Part shown: positions 52,105 to 61,226 of the stretch, one piece after another
How the letters are laid out: each line of letters opens with the position of its first letter
How positions within the stretch are numbered: position 1 is the first letter of the stretch
From: Sulfitobacter sp. LCG007
GTDB lineage: Bacteria; Pseudomonadota; Alphaproteobacteria; Rhodobacterales; Rhodobacteraceae
NCBI RefSeq assembly: GCF_040801785.1
Contig: NZ_CP161806.1
Coordinates: 99,256 to 163,255 of the forward strand
Direction of reading: 5' to 3'
Length of the DNA: 64,000 nucleotides
Notes under the pieces: model-generated
Told to the model about the DNA's origin: nothing
The model's input: only the letters and a program-made list of their open reading frames with translations
Databases searched by the model: none
Program-made: the position numbers and the translations under genes

Positions 52105-53814
52105 ATGTCCATTCTGAAGTTATCGAATGTTTCCAAGGGCTACGGTGAAGGCCTCCAGCGGGTCGACGTCCTGAAGAACATCGACCTCGAGGTCCGCGAG
52201 GGCGAATTCGTCGCCATCCTCGGCTTCTCGGGCACCGGCAAGACCACGATCATGAACCTGATCGCCGGGCTCGACCGTCCCGACAGCGGCAGCGTCACCT
52301 TCAAGGGAGCGCCCGTGACCGAGCCGGGGCCCGAGCGCGGGCTGGTGTTCCAGAGCTATTCGCTGATGCCCTGGCTCACGGTGCGCGGCAACGTGATGCT
52401 CGCGGTCGAGGCGGTCTTTCCGAAGCTGTCGAAGGCCGAGAAACGCGCGAAGGCGGATCACTACATCGCCATGGTGGGTCTGTCCCATGCCGCCGCGCGC
52501 CGCCCCGCCGAGCTGTCAGGGGGCATGCGCCAGCGGGTGTCCGTCGCCCGGGCGCTCGCCATGTCGCCCGAACTGCTGCTGCTCGACGAACCGCTCTCGG
52601 CGCTCGACGCGCTGACCCGTGCCAACCTCGCCGACGAGATCCTCGGGATATGGGAGACGGACCGCAAGACCGTGGTCCTGATCACCAACGACGTGGACGA
52701 GGCCATCGTCATGGCCGACCGCATCATCCCGCTGAACCCGGACGGCACCCTTGGCGCGCCCTTCACCGTCGACCTGCCCCGCCCCCGCGACCGGATGGAG
52801 ATGAACCATCACGCCGGCTTCAAGAAACTGCGCGCGGCGGTGACGACCTACCTGATGGACGCCGGTATCGAGGCGAAGATCGAGGAGACCCGCACCCTGC
52901 CGAACGTCACCCCGATACACGGTGTGCCAAGGGCCGTTGCGGCGGCGCAGGAAGGCCAGATCGAGAACCGCTTCCTCGACTTCAGCCAGATCCACAAGAT
53001 CTATCCCACCCCCAAGGGTCCGCTCACCGTGGTCGAGGATTTCGATCTCAAGGTGAACCGGGGCGAGTTCATATCGCTCATCGGCCATTCCGGCTGCGGC
53101 AAGTCCACCGTTCTGACCATGGCCGCCGGGCTCAACGACATCTCGAAGGGCGTCATCAAGCTCGACGGCTATGACGTTGTCGGCGCCGATCCCGAACGCG
53201 CCGTGGTGTTTCAGTCGCCCAACCTCTTCCCGTGGCTCAGTGCCCGCGAAAACGTCGCCATCGGCGTCGACAAGGTCTATCCGAAGGCGACCCAGGGCGA
53301 GCGGCAGGAGGTGGTGGAATACTACCTCGAACGCGTCGGGCTGGCCGACAGCATGGACAAGCCCGCATCCAGCATGTCGAACGGCATGCGCCAGCGCGTC
53401 GGGATCGCCCGCGCCTTCGCCCTCAGCCCCAAGCTGCTGCTTCTCGACGAACCTTTCGGCATGCTCGACAGCCTCACCCGCTGGGAGCTGCAGGAAGTGC
53501 TGATGGAGGTCTGGTCGCGCACCCGGGTCACGGCGATCTGCGTCACCCATGACGTGGACGAGGCGATCCTGCTGGCCGACCGGGTCGTGATGATGACCAA
53601 CGGGCCGCAGGCGACCATCGGGCGGATCGTCGACGTTGACCTGCCCCGCCCGCGCACCCGCAAGGCGCTTCTCGAACACCCGGATTATTATTCCTACCGC
53701 GAACAGGTGCTCGATTTCCTCGAGGAATACGAACACGGCGCCACGGGCAAGTCCCACAAGCCCGGCACCGAGACACCCCAAACGGACGACGGCAAGGCGC
53801 AGGAGGCCGCATGA
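52105..53814 (+). CDS. nrtC: Nitrate ABC transporter ATPase, two fused ATP-binding domains
   Basis: The 569-residue protein carries two NrtD-type ATPase domains. Domain 1 has Walker A GFSGTGKTT (residues 40-48), signature LSGGMRQRVSVARAL and LLLLDEPLSALDALT. Domain 2 has GHSGCGKST (about 328-336) and LLLLDEPFGMLDSLT, but its signature reads MSNGMRQRVGIARAF instead of LSGGQ. Unlike cyanobacterial NrtC, the second half is not a binding-protein domain. Both ATPase subunits are thus supplied by one gene. It overlaps the GAF protein gene. Confidence 0.93.
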   Translation: MSILKLSNVSKGYGEGLQRVDVLKNIDLEVREGEFVAILGFSGTGKTTIMNLIAGLDRPDSGSVTFKGAPVTEPGPERGLVFQSYSLMPWLTVRGNVMLAVEAVFPKLSKAEKRAKADHYIAMVGLSHAAARRPAELSGGMRQRVSVARALAMSPELLLLDEPLSALDALTRANLADEILGIWETDRKTVVLITNDVDEAIVMADRIIPLNPDGTLGAPFTVDLPRPRDRMEMNHHAGFKKLRAAVTTYLMDAGIEAKIEETRTLPNVTPIHGVPRAVAAAQEGQIENRFLDFSQIHKIYPTPKGPLTVVEDFDLKVNRGEFISLIGHSGCGKSTVLTMAAGLNDISKGVIKLDGYDVVGADPERAVVFQSPNLFPWLSARENVAIGVDKVYPKATQGERQEVVEYYLERVGLADSMDKPASSMSNGMRQRVGIARAFALSPKLLLLDEPFGMLDSLTRWELQEVLMEVWSRTRVTAICVTHDVDEAILLADRVVMMTNGPQATIGRIVDVDLPRPRTRKALLEHPDYYSYREQVLDFLEEYEHGATGKSHKPGTETPQTDDGKAQEAA

Positions 53815-54746
53815 TGGACACCGTACTCGACACTCCCGTCCGCACCTTCATCGAGGTCACCGAGGTCTGGATCCCCGAAGGCGACAGGCTGGTGCTGGGC
53901 GCGGGCAGCTACGGCGCGCTCGACGCCTTCGCCGCGGCCTCGGGCAAGGAGAGCTTCGCGAAGGGCGAAGGCCTGCCCGGCAAGGCATGGGCCGAGGCGC
54001 GCCCGGTCGTGCTGAAAGGCTTCGAGGGGTCCTACTTCAAGCGCACCGATGCCGCGAAGGCCGCCGGGCTGACCAGCGCCGTGGCCGTGCCGGTCTTCGA
54101 CGGGTCAACGCTCCGCGCCGTGCTCGTCACGCTCTGCGGCGATGACGAGAACCGGACCGGCGCCATCGAGGTCTGGTCGGAAGCCGATGGCCTGCTGACC
54201 CTCGACGACGGCTATTACGGCGCAGCGAAACATTTCGAATGGGTCTCTCAACACACCCAGTTCCCGCGCGGACAGGGCCTGCCCGGCGGGGTCTGGGCGG
54301 CCAACACCCCGGTGCTGATGCGCGATCTCGGGTCCGGCTACCGCTTCATCCGCGCCGAAAGCGCCGGCAAGGCGGGACTGACCAACGGGCTTGGCCTGCC
54401 GGTTCCGGTGCCGGGCGGCAAGACCTACGTGCTGACGCTGCTGTCGGCCCTCGGCACGCCCCTCGCCCGCCGGTTCGAGATCTGGGACGCCCGTGCGGCG
54501 AAGGTCGGCAGCGCCAATGACGCGGTACTGACCGACGGCATCTGCGCCCGCGAGGGCGCGCTCTGGGACGAAGACAACCCGCGCCGGGTCTCGGCCTGGC
54601 AGGGACCCATCGGCAAGGTGCTCGGAAGCGGCCTGCCGGTGCTCGAAAGCGGAGTCCCCGGGCTTGCCGCCGGCTATGGCTCGCTGACCGCCCTGCCGAT
54701 CTATTCAAGGGGCGAACTCGCCCATGTCGTCGCCTGGTACTGCTGA
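53811..54746 (+). CDS. GAF-repeat protein in the nitrate operon
   Basis: This 311-residue protein (a second ATG at 53814 is better spaced from GGAGG) appears built of GAF-like repeats. A GxGLPGxxW motif recurs: GEGLPGKAWAEARPVVLK near residue 55, GQGLPGGVWAANTPVLMRDL near residue 153, and a degenerate AWQGPIGKVLGSGLPVLESG near residue 262. GAF domains bind small ligands or sense redox state. It lies between the transporter ATPase and nirB with tight spacing, so it may monitor nitrate or nitrite or redox supply, but no output domain is visible. Confidence 0.82.
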   Translation: MMDTVLDTPVRTFIEVTEVWIPEGDRLVLGAGSYGALDAFAAASGKESFAKGEGLPGKAWAEARPVVLKGFEGSYFKRTDAAKAAGLTSAVAVPVFDGSTLRAVLVTLCGDDENRTGAIEVWSEADGLLTLDDGYYGAAKHFEWVSQHTQFPRGQGLPGGVWAANTPVLMRDLGSGYRFIRAESAGKAGLTNGLGLPVPVPGGKTYVLTLLSALGTPLARRFEIWDARAAKVGSANDAVLTDGICAREGALWDEDNPRRVSAWQGPIGKVLGSGLPVLESGVPGLAAGYGSLTALPIYSRGELAHVVAWYC

Positions 54747-54756
54747 GGAGATCATC

Positions 54757-57198
54757 ATGAAAAAACTCATCGTCATCGGCGCCGGCATGGCCACGGGCCG
54801 CGCCCTGGAGCACCTCTTCGAGATCGCCCCCGACGAATGGGAGGTCACCCTCTTCAACGCCGAGCCGCGCGGGAACTACAACCGCATCATGCTTTCGCCC
54901 GTGCTCTCGGGCGAGAAGACCTACGAGGAAATCGTCATCCACGACGACGCCTGGTACGCCGACAACCGCGTGACCTGCCGCTTCGGCGAGAAAGTCGCTG
55001 CCATCGACCGCGCGGCCCGGACCGTGACGGCGGAAAACGGCGATGTGCTGGCCTATGACAAGCTGCTGATCGGAACCGGATCGAGCCCCTTCATCATCCC
55101 CCTGCCCGGCCATGACCTGGACGGCGTGATCGCCTATCGCGATCTCGAGGACACCAACCGGATGATCGAGACTTCCGCGACCCCCGGCGCCCGCGCTGTT
55201 GTGATCGGCGGCGGTCTGCTGGGGCTGGAAGCGGCGGCCGGACTGCGCCTGCGCGGCATGGAAGTGACCGTCATCCATATCGCCTCCCACCTGATGGAGC
55301 GCCAGCTCGACGCGGCGGCGGGTTACCTGCTGCGCAAGGCGTTGATCCACCGCGGCATCGACATCCGCTGTTCCGCCAACTCTCGCCAGATCCTCGGGGA
55401 AAACGGCAAGGTCCGCGCGCTCGAGCTCGACACCGGCGAAGAGATCCCCTGCGACCTTCTGGTGATGGCGGTCGGTATCCGGCCCAACGTGCAGCTCGCC
55501 AAGGAAGCCGGGCTTGCCGTCGGCCGCGCGATTCATGTCGATGACCGGATGGTGACCTCGGATCCCGACGTGCTTGCCGTCGGCGAATGCGTCGAACATG
55601 ACGGCGCGCTCTTCGGTCTGGTCGCCCCGCTCTACGATCAGGCCAAGGTCGTGGCCGCCACCCTTGCGGAACAGGAAGCCGCCTTCAGGCAAAAGGAAGT
55701 CTCTACGAAGCTGAAAGTGACCGGCTGCGACCTCTTCAGCGCCGGGGATTTCGCAGATGGCGAGACCCGCGAGGACATTGTCTATCGCGATCCGGCACGG
55801 GGCGTCTACAAGCGACTCGTGATCGAGAATGACCGCCTCATCGGCGCGGTCATGTACGGCGACACCGCTGACGGCAACTGGTTCTTCGGCCTGATCAAGG
55901 ACGGGTCCGACATTTCCGGGATGCGCGACACGCTGATCTTCGGACCGAACTTCCAGGGAGGCGCCTCTGCGGACCCTTTGCAGGCCGTTGCAGCCTTACC
56001 GCCTGAGGCGGAGATCTGCGGCTGCAACGGCATCTGCAAGGGAACCATCGTCAAGGCCATCGAAGGCGGCGCGCACGACCTCGGCGCCGTCCGGGCCCAG
56101 ACCAAGGCTTCGGGTTCCTGCGGAACCTGCACCGGTCTCGTGGAGCAGGTGCTCGCCGTCACGCTTGGCGACGATTTCCAGATGCCCACGGCCCAGCCGG
56201 TCTGCAAATGCACCGACCTCACACACGAGGACGTGCGCCGCCTGATCAAGGCGAAGGAGTTGAAATCGCAACCCGCCGTCTGGCAGGAACTCGGCTGGAA
56301 GACGAAGGACGGCTGCCACGTCTGCCGCCCGGCGCTGAACTTCTACCTGCTGGCCGACTGGCCGCTCGACTACCAGGACGATCCGCAGAGCCGCTTCATC
56401 AACGAACGCAAGCACGCCAATATCCAGAAGGACGGCACCTTTTCCGTCGTGCCGCGCATGTGGGGCGGCATCACCACCCCGGACGAACTGCGCGCCATTG
56501 CGGATGCGGCCGACAAGTACGCGGTTCCGACCGTGAAGGTCACAGGTGGCCAGCGCATCGACCTTCTGGGCGTGAAATCCGAGGACCTGCCGGCGATCTG
56601 GGCCGATCTCAACGCCGCTGGCCTCGTGTCGGGGCATGCCTATTCCAAGGGGCTGCGGACGGTGAAGACCTGCGTCGGCACCGATCACTGCCGCTTCGGC
56701 ACGCAGGATTCGACGGGGCTCGGCATCAAGCTCGAAAAGGCGCTGTGGGGGTCTTGGACACCGCACAAGGTCAAGCTTGCCGTGTCGGGCTGCCCCCGCA
56801 ACTGCGCCGAGGCGACCTGCAAGGACGTGGGCGTGGTCTGCGTCGATTCGGGCTACGAGGTCAGCGTGGGCGGCGCGGCGGGCATGGACGTCAAGGAAAC
56901 CCAGCCGCTCGGCAAGGCCACGACCGAACAGGAAGCCATCGACCTGACCATCGCCTTCGTGCAGCTCTACCGCGAGAACGCCAAGTACCTAGACCGGCCC
57001 TACAAGTGGATCGCCAAGGTCGGGCTCGACTGGGTGCGCGAGCGCGTGGTCGACGATCTCGAGAACAGGCAGGCCCTGATCGACAGGTTCGCAGTCAGCC
57101 AGAGCGTCTACCAGAAGGACCCCTGGGCCGCGCATGTGGCGGAACGCGCCGAAAGCTACCAGCCCCTCACCATGCTGCCGAAGGAGGCCGCCGAATGA
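54757..57198 (+). CDS. nirB: Assimilatory nitrite reductase [NAD(P)H] large subunit
   Basis: This is an 813-residue protein from ATG 54757 (GAGGAG upstream). Its order of domains is normal for NirB: an FAD/NAD domain (LIVIGAGMATGRALEHLF, VVIGGGLLGLEAAAGLRLRG), a BFD-like [2Fe-2S] region (EICGCNGICKGTIVKAI, SCGTCTGLVEQV, CKCTDLTHEDVRRLI), then the siroheme/[4Fe-4S] part with TCVGTDHCRFG and SGCPRNCAEATCKDVG. It reduces nitrite to ammonium in the cytoplasm. It overlaps nirD by ATGA. Confidence 0.97.
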   Translation: MKKLIVIGAGMATGRALEHLFEIAPDEWEVTLFNAEPRGNYNRIMLSPVLSGEKTYEEIVIHDDAWYADNRVTCRFGEKVAAIDRAARTVTAENGDVLAYDKLLIGTGSSPFIIPLPGHDLDGVIAYRDLEDTNRMIETSATPGARAVVIGGGLLGLEAAAGLRLRGMEVTVIHIASHLMERQLDAAAGYLLRKALIHRGIDIRCSANSRQILGENGKVRALELDTGEEIPCDLLVMAVGIRPNVQLAKEAGLAVGRAIHVDDRMVTSDPDVLAVGECVEHDGALFGLVAPLYDQAKVVAATLAEQEAAFRQKEVSTKLKVTGCDLFSAGDFADGETREDIVYRDPARGVYKRLVIENDRLIGAVMYGDTADGNWFFGLIKDGSDISGMRDTLIFGPNFQGGASADPLQAVAALPPEAEICGCNGICKGTIVKAIEGGAHDLGAVRAQTKASGSCGTCTGLVEQVLAVTLGDDFQMPTAQPVCKCTDLTHEDVRRLIKAKELKSQPAVWQELGWKTKDGCHVCRPALNFYLLADWPLDYQDDPQSRFINERKHANIQKDGTFSVVPRMWGGITTPDELRAIADAADKYAVPTVKVTGGQRIDLLGVKSEDLPAIWADLNAAGLVSGHAYSKGLRTVKTCVGTDHCRFGTQDSTGLGIKLEKALWGSWTPHKVKLAVSGCPRNCAEATCKDVGVVCVDSGYEVSVGGAAGMDVKETQPLGKATTEQEAIDLTIAFVQLYRENAKYLDRPYKWIAKVGLDWVRERVVDDLENRQALIDRFAVSQSVYQKDPWAAHVAERAESYQPLTMLPKEAAE

Positions 57199-57530
57199 CC
57201 GACTGGATCGACATCGGACCGCTCGACGCCATCGCCCCGCGCGGGGCGCGCGTGCTCAGGACGGAGATCGGCTGCATCGCCGTCTTCCGCACCGCCGAGG
57301 ACGAGGTCTTCGCCATCGACAACACCTGCCCCCACAAGGGAGGCCCGCTGGCCGAGGGCATCGTGCACGGCCACTCCGTGACCTGCCCGCTGCACAACTG
57401 GGTGTTCGACCTGCGCACCGGCCTTGCCCAGGGCGCCGACAGCGGATCGGTCGCGACCTATCCGGTCCGGGTTCACGAAGGACGGCTGCTTGCCGACCCC
57501 GCGCGCCTGGTCAAAAGGGATGCCGCATGA
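57195..57530 (+). CDS. nirD: Assimilatory nitrite reductase small subunit (Rieske-type)
   Basis: This 111-residue NirD has an intact Rieske-type cluster site, CPHKGGPLAEG and CPLHNWVFDL, which many NirD proteins lack. The start ATG at 57195 overlaps the nirB stop and has AAGGAGG upstream. The product partners NirB. Its stop overlaps the nasA start by ATGA. Confidence 0.95.
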   Translation: MTDWIDIGPLDAIAPRGARVLRTEIGCIAVFRTAEDEVFAIDNTCPHKGGPLAEGIVHGHSVTCPLHNWVFDLRTGLAQGADSGSVATYPVRVHEGRLLADPARLVKRDAA

Positions 57531-60142
57531 TCCGCACCACCTGCCCATATTGCGGTGTCGGCTGCGGCGTGCTCGCCACGCCGGACGGCAGGGGCGGGCT
57601 CGAGGTGAAAGGCGATCCGGACCATCCGGCCAATCGCGGCAGACTCTGTTCCAAGGGGGCCGCCCTGGGGGAAACCGTCGGGCTCGAGGATCGCCTCCTT
57701 GCGCCGATGGTCGAGGGACGGGAGGTCGATTGGGACGACGCACTGGACCTCGTGGCGAAGAAGTTCTCCGATACCATCCGCCTTCACGGCCCCGATTCCG
57801 TTGCCTTCTACGTTTCGGGGCAATTGCTGACCGAGGATTACTACGTCGCCAACAAGCTGATGAAGGGCTTCATCGGATCGGCTAATATCGACACGAATTC
57901 AAGGCTTTGCATGGCCTCGAGTGTCGCGGGGCACAAGCGTGCCTTCGGGACAGACACGGTGCCGGGGCTGTACGAGGATCTCGAACTTGCCGATCTCATC
58001 GTGCTTGTCGGATCGAATCTCGCCTGGTGCCACCCGATCCTCTATCAGCGCATCGTCGCCGCGCGGGACAGCCGACCGGACCTGAAGATCGTCAATATCG
58101 ACCCCCGCGTCACGGCGACGTCCGATCTGGCCAACCTTCACCTCGCCCTGAACCCCGGCAGCGACGTTGCGCTTTTCAACCATCTGCTTGCCGCCATCGA
58201 AACCCGCGGCGCGGCGGACAGCGACTTTCTGCGCGATCACGTCACCGGCTACGCCGAGGCGGTCCGCGCCGCACAGGCGAGCGACGTGGCGGCAACGGGC
58301 CTCGCGCCGGCGGATATCGAATCCTTCGTGGACCTCTGGCTGGGCACGGAAAGGGTCGTCACCGTCTATTCGCAGGGAGTGAACCAGTCCACCAGCGGTA
58401 CCGACAAGGTGAACGCGATCCTCAACTGCCATCTCGCCACGGGCCGCATCGGACGTCCCGGCATGGGCCCCTTCTCGGTCACGGGCCAGCCCAACGCCAT
58501 GGGCGGGCGCGAGGTCGGCGGGCTTGCAAACCAGCTTGCCGCGCATCTCGACCTCGAGAATCCCGCCCACCGGCAGGCCGTGCGCGATTTCTGGTCCGCA
58601 CCCGCGATGCCCGAAGCGGCCGGGCTCAAGGCTGCCGATATGTTCGATGCGGTCCATGACGGGCGGATCAAGGCGCTCTGGATCATCTGCACCAACCCTG
58701 CGGTCTCCATGCCCGACGCCGATCGTGTTCGCGACGCCATTGCCGCCTGCGCGTTCACGGTGGTGTCCGACTGCACCGCGCGGACCGATACGGCCCGTCT
58801 TGCAAACGTGGTGCTGCCGGCTACGACATGGGGCGAAAAGGACGGAACAGTGACGAATTCCGAGCGCTGTATCAGCCGCCAGCGCCCAGCCCTGCCCGTC
58901 CCCGGGAAGGCGCGGCACGACTGGGAGATCCTGGCGGAGGTCGGACGCCGGATGGGCTGGAAAGAGGCCTTCGATTACCGCAACCCGGCAGAGATCTTCA
59001 GCGAACATGCCGAACTTTCCGGGATCGCAGGCGGGTTCGGAAAGGATTTCGACATCTCGGGCCTCGCCGCGCAGGGCCGCGCAGCCTACGACGCCATGGC
59101 ACCGACGCACTGGCCGGTAAGCGCAGCGCGCAACGGCGGGCGTTTCTTCGGCGACGGGCGGTTCTTCACCGACGACCGCAAGGCGCGCATGGTGGCGGTC
59201 ACGCCCGCCAGCCCCGCCGCCCTGCCCTTCTCCGGACGGCCTTTCGTACTGAATACCGGGCGCATCCGGGACCATTGGCACACGATGACCCGGAGCGGAA
59301 AATCACCGAGGCTCGCGCGCCACCTCGCGGAGCCTTTCGTAGAGATGCATCCCCGGGATGCTGTCGCGCTCGGCATCGCGCCCTCGGAGCTTGTCGCGTT
59401 GTCGAGCGACCGGGGGCGTGTCATCCTGCGCGTTCTGATCACCGACAGGGTTCGCCCCAGGCAGCTCTTCGCGCCGATGCACTGGACCGGCGACGCCGCT
59501 TCTGCCGCGCGGGTGAATACGCTTCTAGCGACCCATGTCGATCCCATATCCGGCCAGCCCGAAAGCAAGGCGACCCCTGTCGCCGCTGAACGGTACAGCG
59601 CCGCCTGGTACGCCTTCGCCGTCTGCCGGCAACGGCCCGCCGTCCGGTGCGACTACTGGGCGAGAATCCGGACCGAGGGCGGATGGCGTGTCGAAATGGC
59701 CGGATCAGAGCCTGTTTCCGATTGGTCCGAGCGCGCGCGCATGATCTTCGGACAAACCGAGGCAGAGGTCATCATGATGACGGACGAGGCACGTGGCAGC
59801 GCCCGCGTGGCGCTGGTTCAGGAGGGCAGATTGTCCGGCGCGCTTTTCGTGGCGCCCCAACCGATTTCGGTCGCGCGCCAGCATGTGGCGGACCAGCTTG
59901 GCCGGGATCCCTCGGGCGTTCTGGCCGGCCGCCCGGGAGGCGGCGCCGAGGACCCCGGCCAGACGATCTGCAGCTGCATCGGCGTCGGCATGAACACCAT
60001 TGCCCGCGCGGTGCAGGCGGGGCAACTTGCCACTGTCGACGCGGTCGGTGCCGCCACCGGCGCGGGTACTAGCTGCGGGTCCTGCCGGTCCGAGATCGCG
60101 GGCCTGATAGAAAGGTTCAGAATGCCTCAGGCTGCGGAATGA
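57527..60142 (+). CDS. nasA: Assimilatory nitrate reductase catalytic subunit
   Basis: This is an 871-residue molybdopterin enzyme from ATG 57527. The N-terminal [4Fe-4S] motif is CPYCGVGCGVL with a fourth Cys in RLCSKGA. Molybdopterin-guanine dinucleotide segments include NTNSRLCMASSVAGHKRAFG-like DTNSRLCMASS and QGVNQSTSGTDKVNAILNCHLATGRIG. The C-terminus adds a BFD-like [2Fe-2S] domain (TICSCIGVGMNTIARAV, SCGSCRSEIAGL). It has no Tat signal, so it is cytoplasmic. It reduces nitrate to nitrite for NirBD. Confidence 0.97.
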   Translation: MIRTTCPYCGVGCGVLATPDGRGGLEVKGDPDHPANRGRLCSKGAALGETVGLEDRLLAPMVEGREVDWDDALDLVAKKFSDTIRLHGPDSVAFYVSGQLLTEDYYVANKLMKGFIGSANIDTNSRLCMASSVAGHKRAFGTDTVPGLYEDLELADLIVLVGSNLAWCHPILYQRIVAARDSRPDLKIVNIDPRVTATSDLANLHLALNPGSDVALFNHLLAAIETRGAADSDFLRDHVTGYAEAVRAAQASDVAATGLAPADIESFVDLWLGTERVVTVYSQGVNQSTSGTDKVNAILNCHLATGRIGRPGMGPFSVTGQPNAMGGREVGGLANQLAAHLDLENPAHRQAVRDFWSAPAMPEAAGLKAADMFDAVHDGRIKALWIICTNPAVSMPDADRVRDAIAACAFTVVSDCTARTDTARLANVVLPATTWGEKDGTVTNSERCISRQRPALPVPGKARHDWEILAEVGRRMGWKEAFDYRNPAEIFSEHAELSGIAGGFGKDFDISGLAAQGRAAYDAMAPTHWPVSAARNGGRFFGDGRFFTDDRKARMVAVTPASPAALPFSGRPFVLNTGRIRDHWHTMTRSGKSPRLARHLAEPFVEMHPRDAVALGIAPSELVALSSDRGRVILRVLITDRVRPRQLFAPMHWTGDAASAARVNTLLATHVDPISGQPESKATPVAAERYSAAWYAFAVCRQRPAVRCDYWARIRTEGGWRVEMAGSEPVSDWSERARMIFGQTEAEVIMMTDEARGSARVALVQEGRLSGALFVAPQPISVARQHVADQLGRDPSGVLAGRPGGGAEDPGQTICSCIGVGMNTIARAVQAGQLATVDAVGAATGAGTSCGSCRSEIAGLIERFRMPQAAE

Positions 60143-61164
60143 CGCGACGCGACGCGATCCCGCGCGGGGACGGCAAGGCCGACCCGAACGCGCTGTCCCG
60201 CTATGTCGCCGCCATCGGACGCGGCGCGTCGAAGGGGCGAAGCCTGTCGGTCGAGGAAGCCCGGGAGGCGATGCGGCTGATTCTCGACGATGCAGCCGCG
60301 CCCGAGGCCGTCGGCGCGTTTCTGATGGTTCTTCGGTTTCGCGGCGAGACGCCCGAAGAGCTGGCCGGTTTCGCCATGGCCCTGCGCGACAGCCTGCCGC
60401 CCTGGGAGGGCCCCTCGCCCGCCATCGACTGGCCGAGCTATGCGGCCGGTCGCACCCGCGGCCTGCCATGGTTCCTGCTTTCCGCGCGACTGGTGGCCCG
60501 GGCCGGGCTGCCTGTCCTGCTGCATGGGTGGAACGCCTGGCAGTCGCCCGTCGCCAGCGTGCGCGACGCCTTGGGCGGGCTCGACATACCGGCCGCGGGG
60601 AGCCTCGGCGAGGCGCAACGCCTGCTGGAAAAGAGAGGCATCGCTTATCTGCCGCTCGAGACCTTCTCGCCCCGCGCGCTCGACCTGCTGAAGCTGCGCA
60701 GCGTGTTCGGGCTTCGCTCGATCCTCAACACCGTCGTTCGGATGGTGAATCCGGGTGGCGCGGGCTGCATCGTTCAGGGGGTCTTCCACCCCGGCTACCG
60801 TCCGTTGCAGCAGGAAGCCGCGGTCCATCTCGGCCTCGAAAACCTCGCCATCATCAAGGGCGGCGGCGGCGAGTTCGAACGGCATCCCGGCAAGGATGTC
60901 ACGGTCTACGGCCTTCGTGCGGGGGAGGCCTTCACCCGGTCTTTCGCCGCGCTGGCCTCCGGGCATCGCCGCCTTGCCGATGCGCCGGCAGATCCCGCCG
61001 AACTCGGACGGCTCTGGCGGGGCGAAAGCACGGACCGCTTCGCCCATGATATCGTGCTGGGGACCGCGGCGCTGGCACTGGAGGCACATGGCAGCGCTGC
61101 GCCGGATCAGGGCCTCCCAATGGCAGAAGCCTTGTGGGAGACGCGGCTGAAGCGCGACGGGTGA
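60139..61164 (+). CDS. TrpD2/YbiB-like protein (anthranilate phosphoribosyltransferase fold)
   Basis: This 341-residue protein has a glycosyltransferase-3 N-terminal helical part (AREAMRLILDDAAAPEAVGAFLMVLRFRGETPEELAGF). Its C-terminal domain retains GGGGEFERHPGKD, but the anthranilate and PRPP motifs of TrpD (GTGGD, KHGN) are missing; the equivalent region reads VLLHGWNAWQSP. It belongs to the YbiB/TrpD2 group, of which E. coli YbiB binds nucleic acid. It overlaps nasA by ATGA and ends the nitrate operon. Its role in nitrate use is unknown. Confidence 0.85.
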   Translation: MTRRDAIPRGDGKADPNALSRYVAAIGRGASKGRSLSVEEAREAMRLILDDAAAPEAVGAFLMVLRFRGETPEELAGFAMALRDSLPPWEGPSPAIDWPSYAAGRTRGLPWFLLSARLVARAGLPVLLHGWNAWQSPVASVRDALGGLDIPAAGSLGEAQRLLEKRGIAYLPLETFSPRALDLLKLRSVFGLRSILNTVVRMVNPGGAGCIVQGVFHPGYRPLQQEAAVHLGLENLAIIKGGGGEFERHPGKDVTVYGLRAGEAFTRSFAALASGHRRLADAPADPAELGRLWRGESTDRFAHDIVLGTAALALEAHGSAAPDQGLPMAEALWETRLKRDG

Positions 61165-61198
61165 CACCTTATTATCGTTTTATTACAAAGATCTACAC

Positions 61199-61220
61199 CA
61201 TGTAACCCGCGGGTTACATG
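61199..61220. repeat. parS-like centromere palindrome, copy 1
   Basis: This is a 22-bp perfect palindrome whose core is GTAACCCGCGGGTTAC (61202-61217), flanked by CAT and ATG. It lies just beyond the 3' end of parB. A near-identical core lies 35 bp away inside parB. Perfect palindromes of 14-18 bp next to parAB are the usual ParB binding sites. Confidence 0.72.
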
Positions 61221-61226
61221 GTTCGC

